Below, one piece after another: positions 23,471-33,312 of a DNA stretch of 64,000 nt. Position numbers and translations under genes: made by a program. Source of the DNA: Sesamum alatum (lineage: Eukaryota > Streptophyta > Magnoliopsida > Lamiales > Pedaliaceae); contig JACGWO010000001.1 of NCBI GenBank assembly GCA_034509735.1, forward strand, positions 31,809,966 through 31,873,965, given 5' to 3'. Every line of letters begins with the position of its first letter. Position 1 is the first letter of the stretch. Under the pieces are notes generated by a model. That model was not told the DNA's origin, searched no databases, and was given only the letters and a program-made list of their open reading frames with translations.

Positions 23471-24110
23471 TATATGTTCAAGATAGAAAATTCAAACTGA
23501 CATGCAGAAGGAATCATTTATTGAAAAGTAATTTGATCATTTTACACTATTTATGATAATTAATTGATACATACCCAACTACAAGAAATTTTTTATTATG
23601 TATATTATTGTTATTATATCTTATATTTGTAGCGTTTTGAATTTCTTATTATATATGTATTCTTAAGATATAATTTAGAAATATAAATATTTTTACGTTT
23701 TATTAGTTCAAATACGGCTAACTTTATCTTTTATGAAAGAAATAAAAAAGTGATAATAAATTTATTTTTTATGAAAGAAATAAAAAAGTGGTAATTTACT
23801 ATAGATTGTATTTTTTGAAAAGAAATCCGTTTACATCATAGGGAAAATATAATAGTATCTTTTACATACTATATTTAAATGTTAATACTTTTCATTTCAC
23901 TAAAAGTATACTAATTAAATAAGAAACTATACATAGTATTCGAAGCTTACAAATAATTTATTTCAATGTCTAAAGTATGATAATTTACCGTGCTTATTTT
24001 CAAGATGTTCAGTAAATAAACCTAGTAAGAATTCAATATTAAGTTTTGTATATATAAGTTTGCACTATTATATATAGTAAGTTGTAATTAAAATATGACA
24101 TAGTTTTATC
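23470..24110. repeat. direct duplication, copy 1
   Basis: Resembles 24,630-25,263 in the same order and orientation. Matching landmarks are AAATTTTTTATTATGT-TATTATTG (23,585 and 24,740), ACTAAAA-TATA-TAATT-AATAAGAAA (23,900 and 25,055), and CAGTAAATAAACCTAGTAA versus CTGTAAATAAACTTAGTAA (24,010 and 25,175). Moderately diverged. Confidence 0.6.
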
Positions 24111-24182
24111 TTTATCATGTTTGATGGCGTGCATAGGGTCAGGATCTGTGGGAGTAGGTAGGTGTAGAGATCAAAATTTAGG

Positions 24183-24505
24183 ATATTACACTTTTGGTCC
24201 CTATACTTTGAGTCAAAATTAATTTTGGTCCTTGAAATTTTTTAAGTATGATTTTGGTCTCTAATTATTAAATTAGTACGATTTTGGTCCCTAAAATTTT
24301 GATGCACATTTTCGGTCCCTAATGTTTACAAATTATTATGATCTTGGTCTATCTGGTTCCCTCCTAACTTAACTTTATTAATTTTAATGTTTGGACAGAA
24401 ATATCACAACAATTCATAAATATTAGGGACTAAAATCATACCTTAAAAAGTTTTTGGGACCAAAATTGATATTAACCCAATGTATAGGGACCAAAAGTGT
24501 AATAT
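24183..24505. repeat. MITE-like inverted-repeat element
   Basis: The terminal inverted repeats match exactly for about 20 bp: ATATTACACTTTTGGTCCCT at the left and its reverse complement at the right. The interior has further ATTTTGGTCC repeats. It is 323 bp, non-coding, and lies between the two copies of the local direct duplication. Confidence 0.65.
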
Positions 24506-24629
24506 ATTGTTAGAATTGATGAGCAAATTATTTGTTTTACTTCTTTGGTCCATCAAAAGCAAATTAAACTGACAAGAAGATAAAATAAAATTATAGACAA
24601 TTAATAAGTATAATATCAAATGAAAATTT

Positions 24630-25263
24630 GACTTCAGCTTAGAATTACACATGATAAAAGGAATTAATTATTTATTAAAAAGTAGCTTGATTATCTTAAA
24701 GTATCTACGAAAATTAATGGGCATGAATCCAAGTACTACAAATTTTTTATTATGTGTATTATTGCTATTATATATTATGTCTCTACTATTACGAATTTCT
24801 TATTATGTATTTGTATTGTTAGTATATAACTAGAAATATATATATATATATATATCTTAATTTATTTATTAGTTTCAGAAATTATTAATTTTTTCATGGA
24901 GGAAACAAAAGGTGTTACTAATACTTTTTTATTCTTACTTTCAGAAACTTTATTAAATGATTGTTTACGTCAACTTGTACTTTTTTAGAGGAGTTCGTTT
25001 ATACCCCAGAGTAATAGGATAAATATTTTAAAATAATGTATTTTAATATATTTTGATTTTACTAAAAATATATTAATTGAATAAGAAAATATATATAGTA
25101 TTTAAAATTGATAATATAATTTTTCTCAAGGTATAAACATATAATAATATTCTATTGTTATTTTCAAAACGTTCTGTAAATAAACTTAGTAAAGAATTTA
25201 ATATTGAGTTTTGCATGTATAAGTTTTCCCTATTGTATATCATAAGACGGTCAATTAAATATA
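24630..25263. repeat. direct duplication, copy 2 (interrupted at its right end)
   Basis: Second copy of the AT-rich segment at 23,470-24,110. Its last part continues on the other side of the 25264-26113 insertion (ATTAAATATAACATAT at 26114, compared with AATTAAAATATGACATAG in copy 1 near 24,090). Confidence 0.6.
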
Positions 25264-26113
25264 GGCTTAATTGCATTTACTGCCCCGTATATTAACGGGG
25301 GTGGCAAAATAAGGACCTTAAATATAGGGGTGGCAAATACTGCCCTAGAATTAATTTTTTCTTGGCAATCGCAGGACTTCAGCCACCGGATATTCAAATG
25401 TGGCCGGAACTTGCTGATGTGGACAAATTTATGACTTTTTAAATTGGAAAAAAAGCTGACTGGGCATATTTTAAAAGTACCCTGCCACATAAACGCTGAC
25501 ATAGAAAAAAATTGTATAAAATAAATTTTAAATTTACATTATGTATATAATTATAAATTATAAAATAAAATTATTATATAAAATAATTTTTTTTAAAAAA
25601 AAAAAGATTAACCCCCTCCCCGGTCCCCCCATTTTACATTTTTTTGTTGTATCAAAAATACATTAAATTAATATAAAATACATTAGTATAAAATATAAAT
25701 TCAAAATTTGTTTTTGTGGTAGATGAGAGATAAAAAAAATATATATATCCAGTCACTAAAAGAACACCCAAATAAAAAACTATTTTTTCTTTTTTTTTTT
25801 TCCCATACCAATGCTTGTGTGGCGAGGAATTTTCCAAGTAAGTATTTATGTGGCAGAAAAAAAATATAAGAAAATAACTTAGTTGGCAATTGATTTTTTA
25901 TACAATTCCATGTCAGCAAAAGTAAAAAAAAAAAAAGAAAGCCCTAAATTTGTCCACATCAGCAAATTTTGGCCACTTTTGAATATCCGGCGGCCAGGGT
26001 CCTGCAATTGTAAAAAAAAAATTTGATTTTGGGGCACTATTTACCACCCCTATATTTAGGGTCCTTATTTTGCCACCCCCCTTAATATACAGGGCAGTAA
26101 ATACATTTAAACC
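25264..26113. mobile_element. Mutator-like non-autonomous element (MULE/MITE), 850 bp
   Basis: Long terminal inverted repeats (over 200 bp, imperfect) start GGCTTAATTGCATTTACTGCCC at the left; the right end reads GGTTTAAATGTATTTACTGCCC in reverse complement. Both arms contain a block close to CCACATCAGCAA and a GGATATTC-type motif. The element is flanked by a perfect 10-bp duplication ATTAAATATA (25254-25263 and 26114-26123). No transposase. Long TIRs with a 9-11 bp duplication fit the Mutator superfamily. Confidence 0.78.
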
Positions 26114-26719
26114 ATTAAATATAACATATATAATTATATACCATTATATAATTTAAAATTTATAAAAATATTATTAAATTTATAAATTTTCCTATATAGC
26201 ACAGATTTCATACTATTCAGTATTTATCGGAAAACCTTTGCTTTTTAAGTTTCGGATAGATCAAAATACTACTGTACATGATTAGTATTAGGTATATCCG
26301 TACATCATAATAAATAGACCCAATATGAATAGAAAAACAAATATAATTCCAAGATTGCTGATTCCCCTAATTTGTCATCGATACTTAGAATTAAAAACTT
26401 TAGTTTTGGTTTACTTTTATTACAGAAAAGAAAAAGGAAATTCAAGAGTGGTGCATGGTCCAAATTTGTCCGAACCTCCATCAAGCCTCGTGTGGAAGCA
26501 TAACAACCATCATCCGAGGAAAAGTACAAAAACAGGGGATGAGAGAGAAAACAACGAGAGAGAGTGTGTGTGTGTGCTGCTGTTTGCATGCAATAGTTTG
26601 ATATCGAGCTGCCACATATCTCACTTTGCATGCAAACACCCTAATGCTATGCAGCCACGCATCTCTCTGCCCATACCTCACACTATCCTCGTCACCACCC
26701 CCTAACCCCCCACCCCCCT

Positions 26720-26729
26720 GTATATATAT
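26720..26729 (+). promoter_or_regulatory. TATA box of the zinc-finger gene
   Basis: GTATATATATCC lies about 150 bp before the ATG and is followed by a pyrimidine-rich (CT) tract to about 26,782, the usual core promoter layout of plant genes. Transcription probably starts near 26,750-26,760. CATGCA-type (RY) words occur just upstream at 26,586 and 26,629. Confidence 0.65.
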
Positions 26730-26797
26730 CCTTACTCTATCTCTCTCATTTTCGCATCTCTTTTGCTCCCCTTCTCTTCAGCAAAAACATTTCTTTC

Positions 26798-26815
26798 ATG
26801 TCCCCTACCCCTTAG
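26798..26815 (+). other. short upstream ORF (MSPTP)
   Basis: ATG TCC CCT ACC CCT TAG lies in the predicted 5' UTR, ending 56 nt before the main ATG. It could lower initiation at the main start. This is seen directly, but function is inference. Confidence 0.5.
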
Positions 26816-26871
26816 AAAATCCTCAAGAGAGAGAAAAAAACCCATACATTCATCAAGAAAAATTATCAAAC

Positions 26872-28062
26872 ATGATGGGCAGTGTTTGTGCTGAGCAGCA
26901 ACACAAGTTCCACCACTCCCACCAACTTTATCTCACCAAGAAATCCCTCAGGGAAATCGACATCCCCCCAAGGAAACTCCTCAGCCGCCGCTCCTCCGGC
27001 TCATCTGCTTCCCCCGCTGACATCTCCTTCATGATGGACTCCCCCAAGGCGGAGGATGCTGTCTTCTCCAAGTTCTTGCCCTGCAACAATCTCGACGACG
27101 ATGACTCCGACCCCTACTCCTCCGACCACTTCAGAATGTACGAGTTCAAGGTCCGGAAGTGCAACCGGAGCCGGAGCCACGATTGGACTGACTGCCCGTT
27201 CGCTCATCCGGGCGAGAAAGCCCGGAGAAGAGATCCGAGGAGGTACCATTATTCCGGCACTGTCTGCTCTGAATTCCGCAAGGGCCATTGCAGCAAGGGA
27301 GATAACTGCGAGTTTTCACACGGAGTTTTCGAGTGCTGGCTTCATCCTACTCGCTACCGCACTGAGGCATGCAAAGATGGGAAGAATTGCAAGAGAAAGG
27401 TATGTTTTTTCGCTCATTCCACGCGGCAGCTTCGCATTCTGCCGGAAACTTCTCCTCCTCATTCTCCGAGGATGAACTCTCCGACCACGATGGAGAAGAA
27501 GTACCGTAATTTGAACCATTGCTGTCTTTTTTGCCACTCTATGACTGCATCCCCTACTTCTACTCTGATGGGCAATATGTCCCATGCGTCTCCTCCGCTG
27601 TCGCCACCCATCTCTCCGGTTTGTTCGTCTGAGTTTTCACCATACGCTGACCGATACAGCGGCGTCGAGGCCTACGGGGACAGATTTGGGAGCCATGAGT
27701 CTTGCTGCAGGTTGCCGGAACTCAGCGTCGGCGGTGGTGGGATGAGTTACAAGGATGCATTGACTGAATTGATGGCTTCTTTCGAGGCCATGAATGTGAA
27801 TCATGAGGCAGTTTCATCCCCAGCTGCTGTCAGCAATGTGAACCTACCATGGCTTGATGTGAATTTCAATGTTGAAGAGCAACCCCAGTTCTTGCTATCT
27901 CCGTCCACCCCAACGCCGACGGTGACGGCGGCCAGTCGTGGACACGGCAAATTCTTCCATGGAGAGTTCTCCGGCAGGAATCTGATGGACGACAGCAGGT
28001 ACAACTGTGAGAGCAATTTGGCTGGGCCTGATTTTGGGTGGGTGAATGATCTGCTCACATAG
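26872..28062 (+). CDS. arginine-rich tandem CCCH zinc-finger protein (RR-TZF family)
   Basis: An intronless gene encoding 396 aa. The start [10 protein letters not shown] is chosen because the open frame upstream runs through the TATA box. The RR region carries C97-X5-H103-X4-C108-X3-H112 within [17 protein letters not shown]. Two CCCH fingers follow: C132-X7-C140-X5-C146-X3-H150 and C167-X5-C173-X4-C178-X3-H182, joined by the linker [16 protein letters not shown]. These spacings define the plant RR-TZF family. No ankyrin repeats precede the fingers, so it belongs with the short AtTZF1-6 type, by feel nearest AtTZF1-3. The C-terminal half is Ser/Pro-rich with many SP/TP pairs (about 195-260) and ends [11 protein letters not shown], resembling the conserved tail of that group. 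Family members bind AU-rich mRNA elements, shuttle between nucleus and cytoplasmic P-bodies or stress granules, and act in hormone and stress responses; that role is inferred here. All metal ligands are intact and no lesion was seen. The exact orthologue was not determined. Confidence 0.95.
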   Translation: MMGSVCAEQQHKFHHSHQLYLTKKSLREIDIPPRKLLSRRSSGSSASPADISFMMDSPKAEDAVFSKFLPCNNLDDDDSDPYSSDHFRMYEFKVRKCNRSRSHDWTDCPFAHPGEKARRRDPRRYHYSGTVCSEFRKGHCSKGDNCEFSHGVFECWLHPTRYRTEACKDGKNCKRKVCFFAHSTRQLRILPETSPPHSPRMNSPTTMEKKYRNLNHCCLFCHSMTASPTSTLMGNMSHASPPLSPPISPVCSSEFSPYADRYSGVEAYGDRFGSHESCCRLPELSVGGGGMSYKDALTELMASFEAMNVNHEAVSSPAAVSNVNLPWLDVNFNVEEQPQFLLSPSTPTPTVTAASRGHGKFFHGEFSGRNLMDDSRYNCESNLAGPDFGWVNDLLT

Positions 28063-28544
28063 ATAATTCAGAGAGAATGGACCACAAAAGTGCGCATATA
28101 TAAATAATAACTGCGAAGGTGATGGAGATTTTGAAGGAGATATGAACAAGATTTTTGTATATATAAGGATCTTGCACCGGCATATGCACACAGAATCCAA
28201 GTGTATGTATATGTGGGGATCGATGATGGAGTGTGATTATTTTGCTGCAGATTGTTTTTGTTAATGGTCTTTTTTTTTAATCTCCTCTTAAGTATTGTTA
28301 ATTATGGGTCTTGTTGTATTAATCAATAATTAGTCCTTGGTTTAAGTTGAGATTAAAATATGTAATTCTTGTAGATGATCAGCTGGAGATGATCACTGTG
28401 AATTTTCTGTAATTTAATCTCTGATGGGCTACTGGATTAATTGAATATGATATTTTGTCTACGCTTTTGACTTAATTTGCTATCCCTGCATATGAATGTA
28501 TAGCATCAAATTGTGAAGCAGAAAATATGCGAGTTTAATTAATA
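28063..28544 (+). other. 3' flank / presumed 3' UTR of the zinc-finger gene
   Basis: No coding sequence. A/T-rich with T-runs (about 28,270) and AATAA-like words (TATAAATAATAA near 28,100; ATCAATAATTAG near 28,320) that could serve as polyadenylation signals. The exact end cannot be fixed from sequence alone. Confidence 0.45.
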
Positions 28545-29070
28545 GGGGTTAATTGTAATTTTTATTCTGTAATTATAGGTATTTGATGTTTTGGTCTTTT
28601 AAATTTTTAGGGTACTAAAAAGTTCTTTTAATTTTTTAGTTAATTGTAATTTTAATTCTGTAATTTTAGGTATTTGGTGTCTTTGTCCTTTAAGTTTTTA
28701 GGGTTGCAAAATAAGTTTTTAATTTTTTAATTTTTGTGATTTTTGTTCTCTGGTCGTCATATTTTTTAAAATTTATTGGGATAATGGCACGCGATGAGGT
28801 TGATAATCTTTCTGAGTGATATTATATTTAGGCATTGCTCTTTCTTTCGGCGAGTTTAAAAGCCTCACGTGTGAATTATGTGTCATTATTTTAGTGAGTT
28901 TTAAAATATTAGAAAGTTAAAAAACTATTTTGTTATTCTATAAATTTAAAGGACCAAAATATCAAATGCAAAAATATTAAAAAGTTAAAAGACTATTTTA
29001 TTATCCTATAAATTTAAAGGATCAAAATGTCAAATGCCTATAATTACATGATGAAATTTGTAATTAATCC
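28545..29070. repeat. MITE-like inverted-repeat element with duplicated arms
   Basis: The left arm (GGGGTTAATTGTAATTTTTATTCTG) and right arm (revcomp GGATTAATTACAAATTTCATCATG) are inverted. Each arm carries a second, internal copy of its ~90-bp unit (left near 28,641; right near 28,925-28,970). About 525 bp, non-coding, starting about 480 bp past the zinc-finger stop codon. Confidence 0.6.
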
Positions 29071-29793
29071 TATTAATAGTTCATATGGCTTGACTAAGTG
29101 TTTATTTGTTTAGAAAAAAGAATTGTTGTAGCCAATTATCTGATTTTATCATATAAGCCTCTTTTATTTGTAGGATTAAATTGGATATTCAATCTAATCT
29201 GTTATTTACTTATATTTAGATAAATATAGTATTTATTTATATTTAAGTAAATAAATTATATTTAGGTAAATAGATGATTAATATAAATAGATGATTTAAA
29301 TAAATTAATAATAATATAAATTTTATTTTATTTTATATTTTATTTATATTAATATATCATGACTTAATACCATTCCTTAAAGTAAATGAAGTCATATAAG
29401 AGAAAATATTTGTACTTCTAATAATATATTTTGGTCTAATGCTGGTAGAAATTACACATTACATACAGTTATTTTGCAATTGTAATTTATTTATGTTATT
29501 AATTAATTAGAAGTGTTCTTATAAAATTAATATTAGTTGGGATTTTCTAGCTACTGTCAAGGAGGATTGGTCGAACCTACACTTGTTATGTGATTAGTCA
29601 TTTTTCTTTTGAACTTTATATTAATTACACAACAAGTGTATTGTATTTGTGATGTGATTACTAGGATTAGGTTTGGTCGAATATACACTTGCTGTGTGAT
29701 TGGTTATTTTTTTTAAATTGTATATCGTTTACATGATAAAGTCAAGTGATTAGTTCAGGTTTGATCCAACTATGTTCGAATTAAGGTTTCCCC
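29071..29793. other. AT-rich intergenic stretch
   Basis: No gene seen. There is a loose internal repetition: 29,566-29,605 resembles 29,669-29,705 (both TTGGTCGAA-TACACTTG). Confidence 0.55.
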
Positions 29794-29903
29794 TACTTCC
29801 AATTATGTTAATTAATCTCTTAATTAGTACCTAGGATGAGTTCTGATCTACTCTCAATTATGTTAATTAATCTCTTAATTAGTACCTTGGATGAGTTCTG
29901 ATC
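29794..29903. repeat. 55-bp tandem duplication
   Basis: Two nearly identical copies in tandem (AATTATGTTAATTAATCTCT at 29801 and 29856), each ending GATGAGTTCTGATCT. Period 55 bp. Non-coding. Confidence 0.8.
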
Positions 29904-30099
29904 TGAGTTGATCAAGCATTGTCTTCTTGAGTAGTAGTGGGGTTATAAGTTACAATTATTTGCCTTTGTAACCCACCTTGATAGTGGATGCGAATGACAT
30001 TTATGCTTTACTTTCTTTCTGGCTAAAATTAAGTATTGGATCAGGAATTGAAGATCTATGGGTATCACGATTTTCTCCGGGTGTTCTCTTAAATCTATG

Positions 30100-30600
30100 G
30101 GGTCTAATTGTCATGGTTAGTAATTTAGTCATAGTTAATAATAAATAATCATATTAAATAGTGATTAGTTATTATGGTTAATAAATTAGTGAGGGTTAAT
30201 AACAAATAATTGTATTAAATAATTATTGATTGCTGTCGCAATTTTTATAGTTAAAATATTTGTCATCGTTAAAAGTGATGGCAATGGTTTACTACGACTC
30301 TTAGTTGAAAATAATTTTTTTATGGCAGAAAAATTAGTCTTTTGCATCGATTTTACTAACAGTGGTAATAATAAATGTTTTATATGGTCTTTTAACCATA
30401 GCTATTAAAATTATAATAGTAATTATCATTTCTAGTGTCTTAGTAAATAATTCTTAATTTTGGTTAATGATTATTGTTAATTATGATTAGTTAAATCGAT
30501 AGAAGTAAAGGTTTAGTTTATTCCCTATGGTAAATATTAGCCATGTTCGTAAAACTATGAGCAACGAACATTGTGTGAGTAGAAGAAATATATTTTTCAC
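30100..30600. repeat. degenerate subterminal-type repeats related to 21,541-21,835
   Basis: Contains many GGTTA/TAACC words (TCATGGTTAGTAATTTAG, ACCATAGCTATTAAAATT) and a segment resembling 21,690-21,790: GTAAAACTATGAGCAACGAAC here, GCAAAAACTACAGGCAACAAC there. A TTTCTAGTG near 30,430 could be a mutated CACTA end. Weakly supported. Confidence 0.35.
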
Positions 30601-32095
30601 CATATATACTTGAGTTTAGATTGTGGTCGGCTCAAATCGAAATGATCCAATAAAAAAACATAGCTCTTGGATTGTTTTATTTATGTTATATATATATATA
30701 TATTAAGAAAGAATACCTTTTTGGTTTCTATAAATTTTTAATATGTATCTTTTAGTATTTAGTTTAATTATAAAGGTCTCTAAATTTTTAATATGTATTT
30801 TTTAGTATTTATTTCAATTATTTATTTATATAATATCTAAGTCTCTCACTACTTTTTAATAGTTATTTTGTTTTAATTTTCATACATCTTTTTTGTCACC
30901 ATTTTTTATAAATTTAAGTAATTATATAATTTATTAAATAATAGATATTATATTATAAATAATATTTTAAAATTTGCACATACACCATTACTAGTAATTA
31001 ATGAGAGAGCCAGGCGCATTTGATTCGTTTACGTCCTTAAGGTGACCACCCCACGTCAAAAGCCCTATTAACTTGTGTACATGCTGCGTTTAATTCCTGA
31101 CTTTTAATCCAATCTATTAATAATCAATATAAATGTAAGTTATAATTGCTGAACGAGTATCCAACGAAGAAAATGAATCACAACACATGAGTTGTCCTCT
31201 ATCACCCTAAATATGAACCAATAATTTATGTATATTGATGAAAAAAGAAAATCAATTTAAATATTTAGCCACACTTCCCAAATCTTTTTGAATTGTATTA
31301 AGTATTACACCTATAGGACAATGAACTAGTATGTCCACTGTCTCCTTCAGAGCTGTGGGTGCTCTATTTTTACTTTCATAAACGGATTTGACGGTACAAA
31401 AATGGAATTGACTATACTTTTATTAGTCTATAAGTCCATTTGGCATAATTACATTAAAATATAATAGAAATCTCCAATAGAGTATTTATATTGGTACAAT
31501 CTTATGTCAATTAAGATAGGTAAGAGTAAAGTATTACTGTATCCCTTACTTATCCCTATTATACGGTTAGGATTATGTGACAATAATTATTTCAATGATT
31601 CGCTGCATCTACATCGATTTGTTAAGTAATTTTTTTTTTATTTCTTTCTTTTTTATATCTTTCTTTTTCTGGAATGTCAATCTTTTCTTTTTTTTTTTAT
31701 TTCTTTTTCCTTTAACACTTTCCTTTTTGAGGAAGATCAACATTTTTTTTATTTTCTGATTTTTTTTCACCACTTTTTTTTTTTTTTCAGAAATGATGAC
31801 CTTTTCTTTTCTAGTTTGATTTTGTCCCCCATCAAGATTATTTGTTTTTTTCTCAACGTGTTTTTTTTAAAGATTTTTACGATCACATGGGTTAACCCAA
31901 CAGTTTAGTGACTGTACAAACGTGATGACAATTATATTATGACCATTCACGATATATGTCACTAATTATTTATAATTTTAATTTTACATAAAATTATTTT
32001 GTTAATAATTATTCTTAGTGATAAAATTTATTTTTAATATTAAATCGACTGAAATTATAACATTATCATATTTAAATAAAAAGTTTAATATTTAA
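30601..32095. other. AT-rich stretch with polypyrimidine tract
   Basis: No gene seen. A T/C-rich tract occupies about 31,627-31,870 (long T runs broken by CTTTC). A roughly 55-bp unit around AAATTTTTAATATGTAT is repeated near 30,735 and 30,784. Confidence 0.55.
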
Positions 32096-32365
32096 TAAGA
32101 TAATTTTATTTACATCTCCCAATTTATAGTTTATTTACACAAACTATTTTTATTTAATGGGAGAGTTTGTGTAATGATTTTGACGTTTTTTTTGTGCGTG
32201 TGTGGGTGGAGGGGGGAGGGGGGAGGGTGTAATTTTCTAAAAGTTATGATAGTTTATGTGAATGATATTAACGTTCTTGATGGGAGTACGTACAATTTTT
32301 TAAATGATAGGAACCATTTGTATAAATAAACTATAGATTAAGGGGATATAAATATAATTATTCTT
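32096..32365. repeat. MITE-like element, copy a
   Basis: The terminal inverted repeats (left AAGATAATTTTATTTACATC; right revcomp AAGAATAATTATATTTATAT) extend about 50 bp. It shares interior words (GTTTATTTACACAAAC, TTTGTGTAATGATTTT) with 33001-33294. A G-rich run lies near 32,208-32,228. Confidence 0.6.
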
Positions 32366-33000
32366 TATTTAATACATACAATTTAATGGTAATTTTAATA
32401 TTGCATGTAATTTTTATTGCTAATATTCTCTTTTTGTTCTAACGTGTGAAGTTGATTATATGAAAATGAAATAAGATGTTTATTCAGTTTGATTCTAAAT
32501 GTTTACAGAAGAAGACAAATCGCAGTTTTAACGTGCATAGAAGATAACGTCACTGAGGTGGCAATAGCGCACAAGTACATGACAGGTGGTGAACATGCAA
32601 GATGCAACGTACCGATCTGGATGAGGATGAGATTTTGATTCTTTGATTTCTTGCAAGGCAGAAGTTCTGCGCTGCTGCTTTGCTTGAGATCGAATGACTT
32701 CTTTCGAAGACAACAAAGACTATATATTAAGTTATATACGCTTTGTAACTATTTAAATGTTTTGTAGTTAAGTTTAAAAACATATGTTTTTTGTAATTGA
32801 GTGGAAAATTGCTTTTCGTTCTATATTTTAAGGTGTGATAAAATAATATTAATGGAATTTGAGAAAAGGACTACAACTCAATCTTTTTTATAATTTATGG
32901 AAACCTATTAACGAAACAACGTTGGTAATGAGACTAAAAATGTTGAGCACGTGACTAAAAGTCGTTCAAGAGTTCATGGTCGCACTTACAATAAAAAAAA

Positions 33001-33294
33001 AAGGATAATTACATTTACACCCACTTACTTATATATAGTCTGTTTATACAAACCACTCATACCTTTTACATAATTATAAAAATCATTCATGACAGCCAAA
33101 ATTTAGGGCTAGTTTGTGTAATAATGTTAACATTTTTGGGGGGTGTATGTGTAACTTTTCAAAAAATAGGAGGTGATTTCTGTAAATGATGTTACCTTTC
33201 TAATGGGTGTATGTATAATTTTCAAAAGACAGGGGTCATTTGTGTAAATAGACAATAGGTTAGGACATGTAAATATAAATTCCTAAAAAAGATC
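33001..33294. repeat. MITE-like element, copy b
   Basis: The ends AAGGATAATTACATTTACAC and revcomp AGGAATTTATATTTACATG are inverted repeats. Same family as 32096-32365. It abuts the presumed 5' end of CACTA element 1. Confidence 0.6.
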
Positions 33295-33312
33295 AGGATT
33301 TGAAATGGAAAT

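Noticed and set aside
26626..26871. N-terminal extension of the zinc-finger ORF by 82 codons
   Set aside because: The extension runs through the TATA box and CT-rich leader and is low-complexity, and the RR-TZF proteins start near MMGS-like sequence. It is just open frame by chance.
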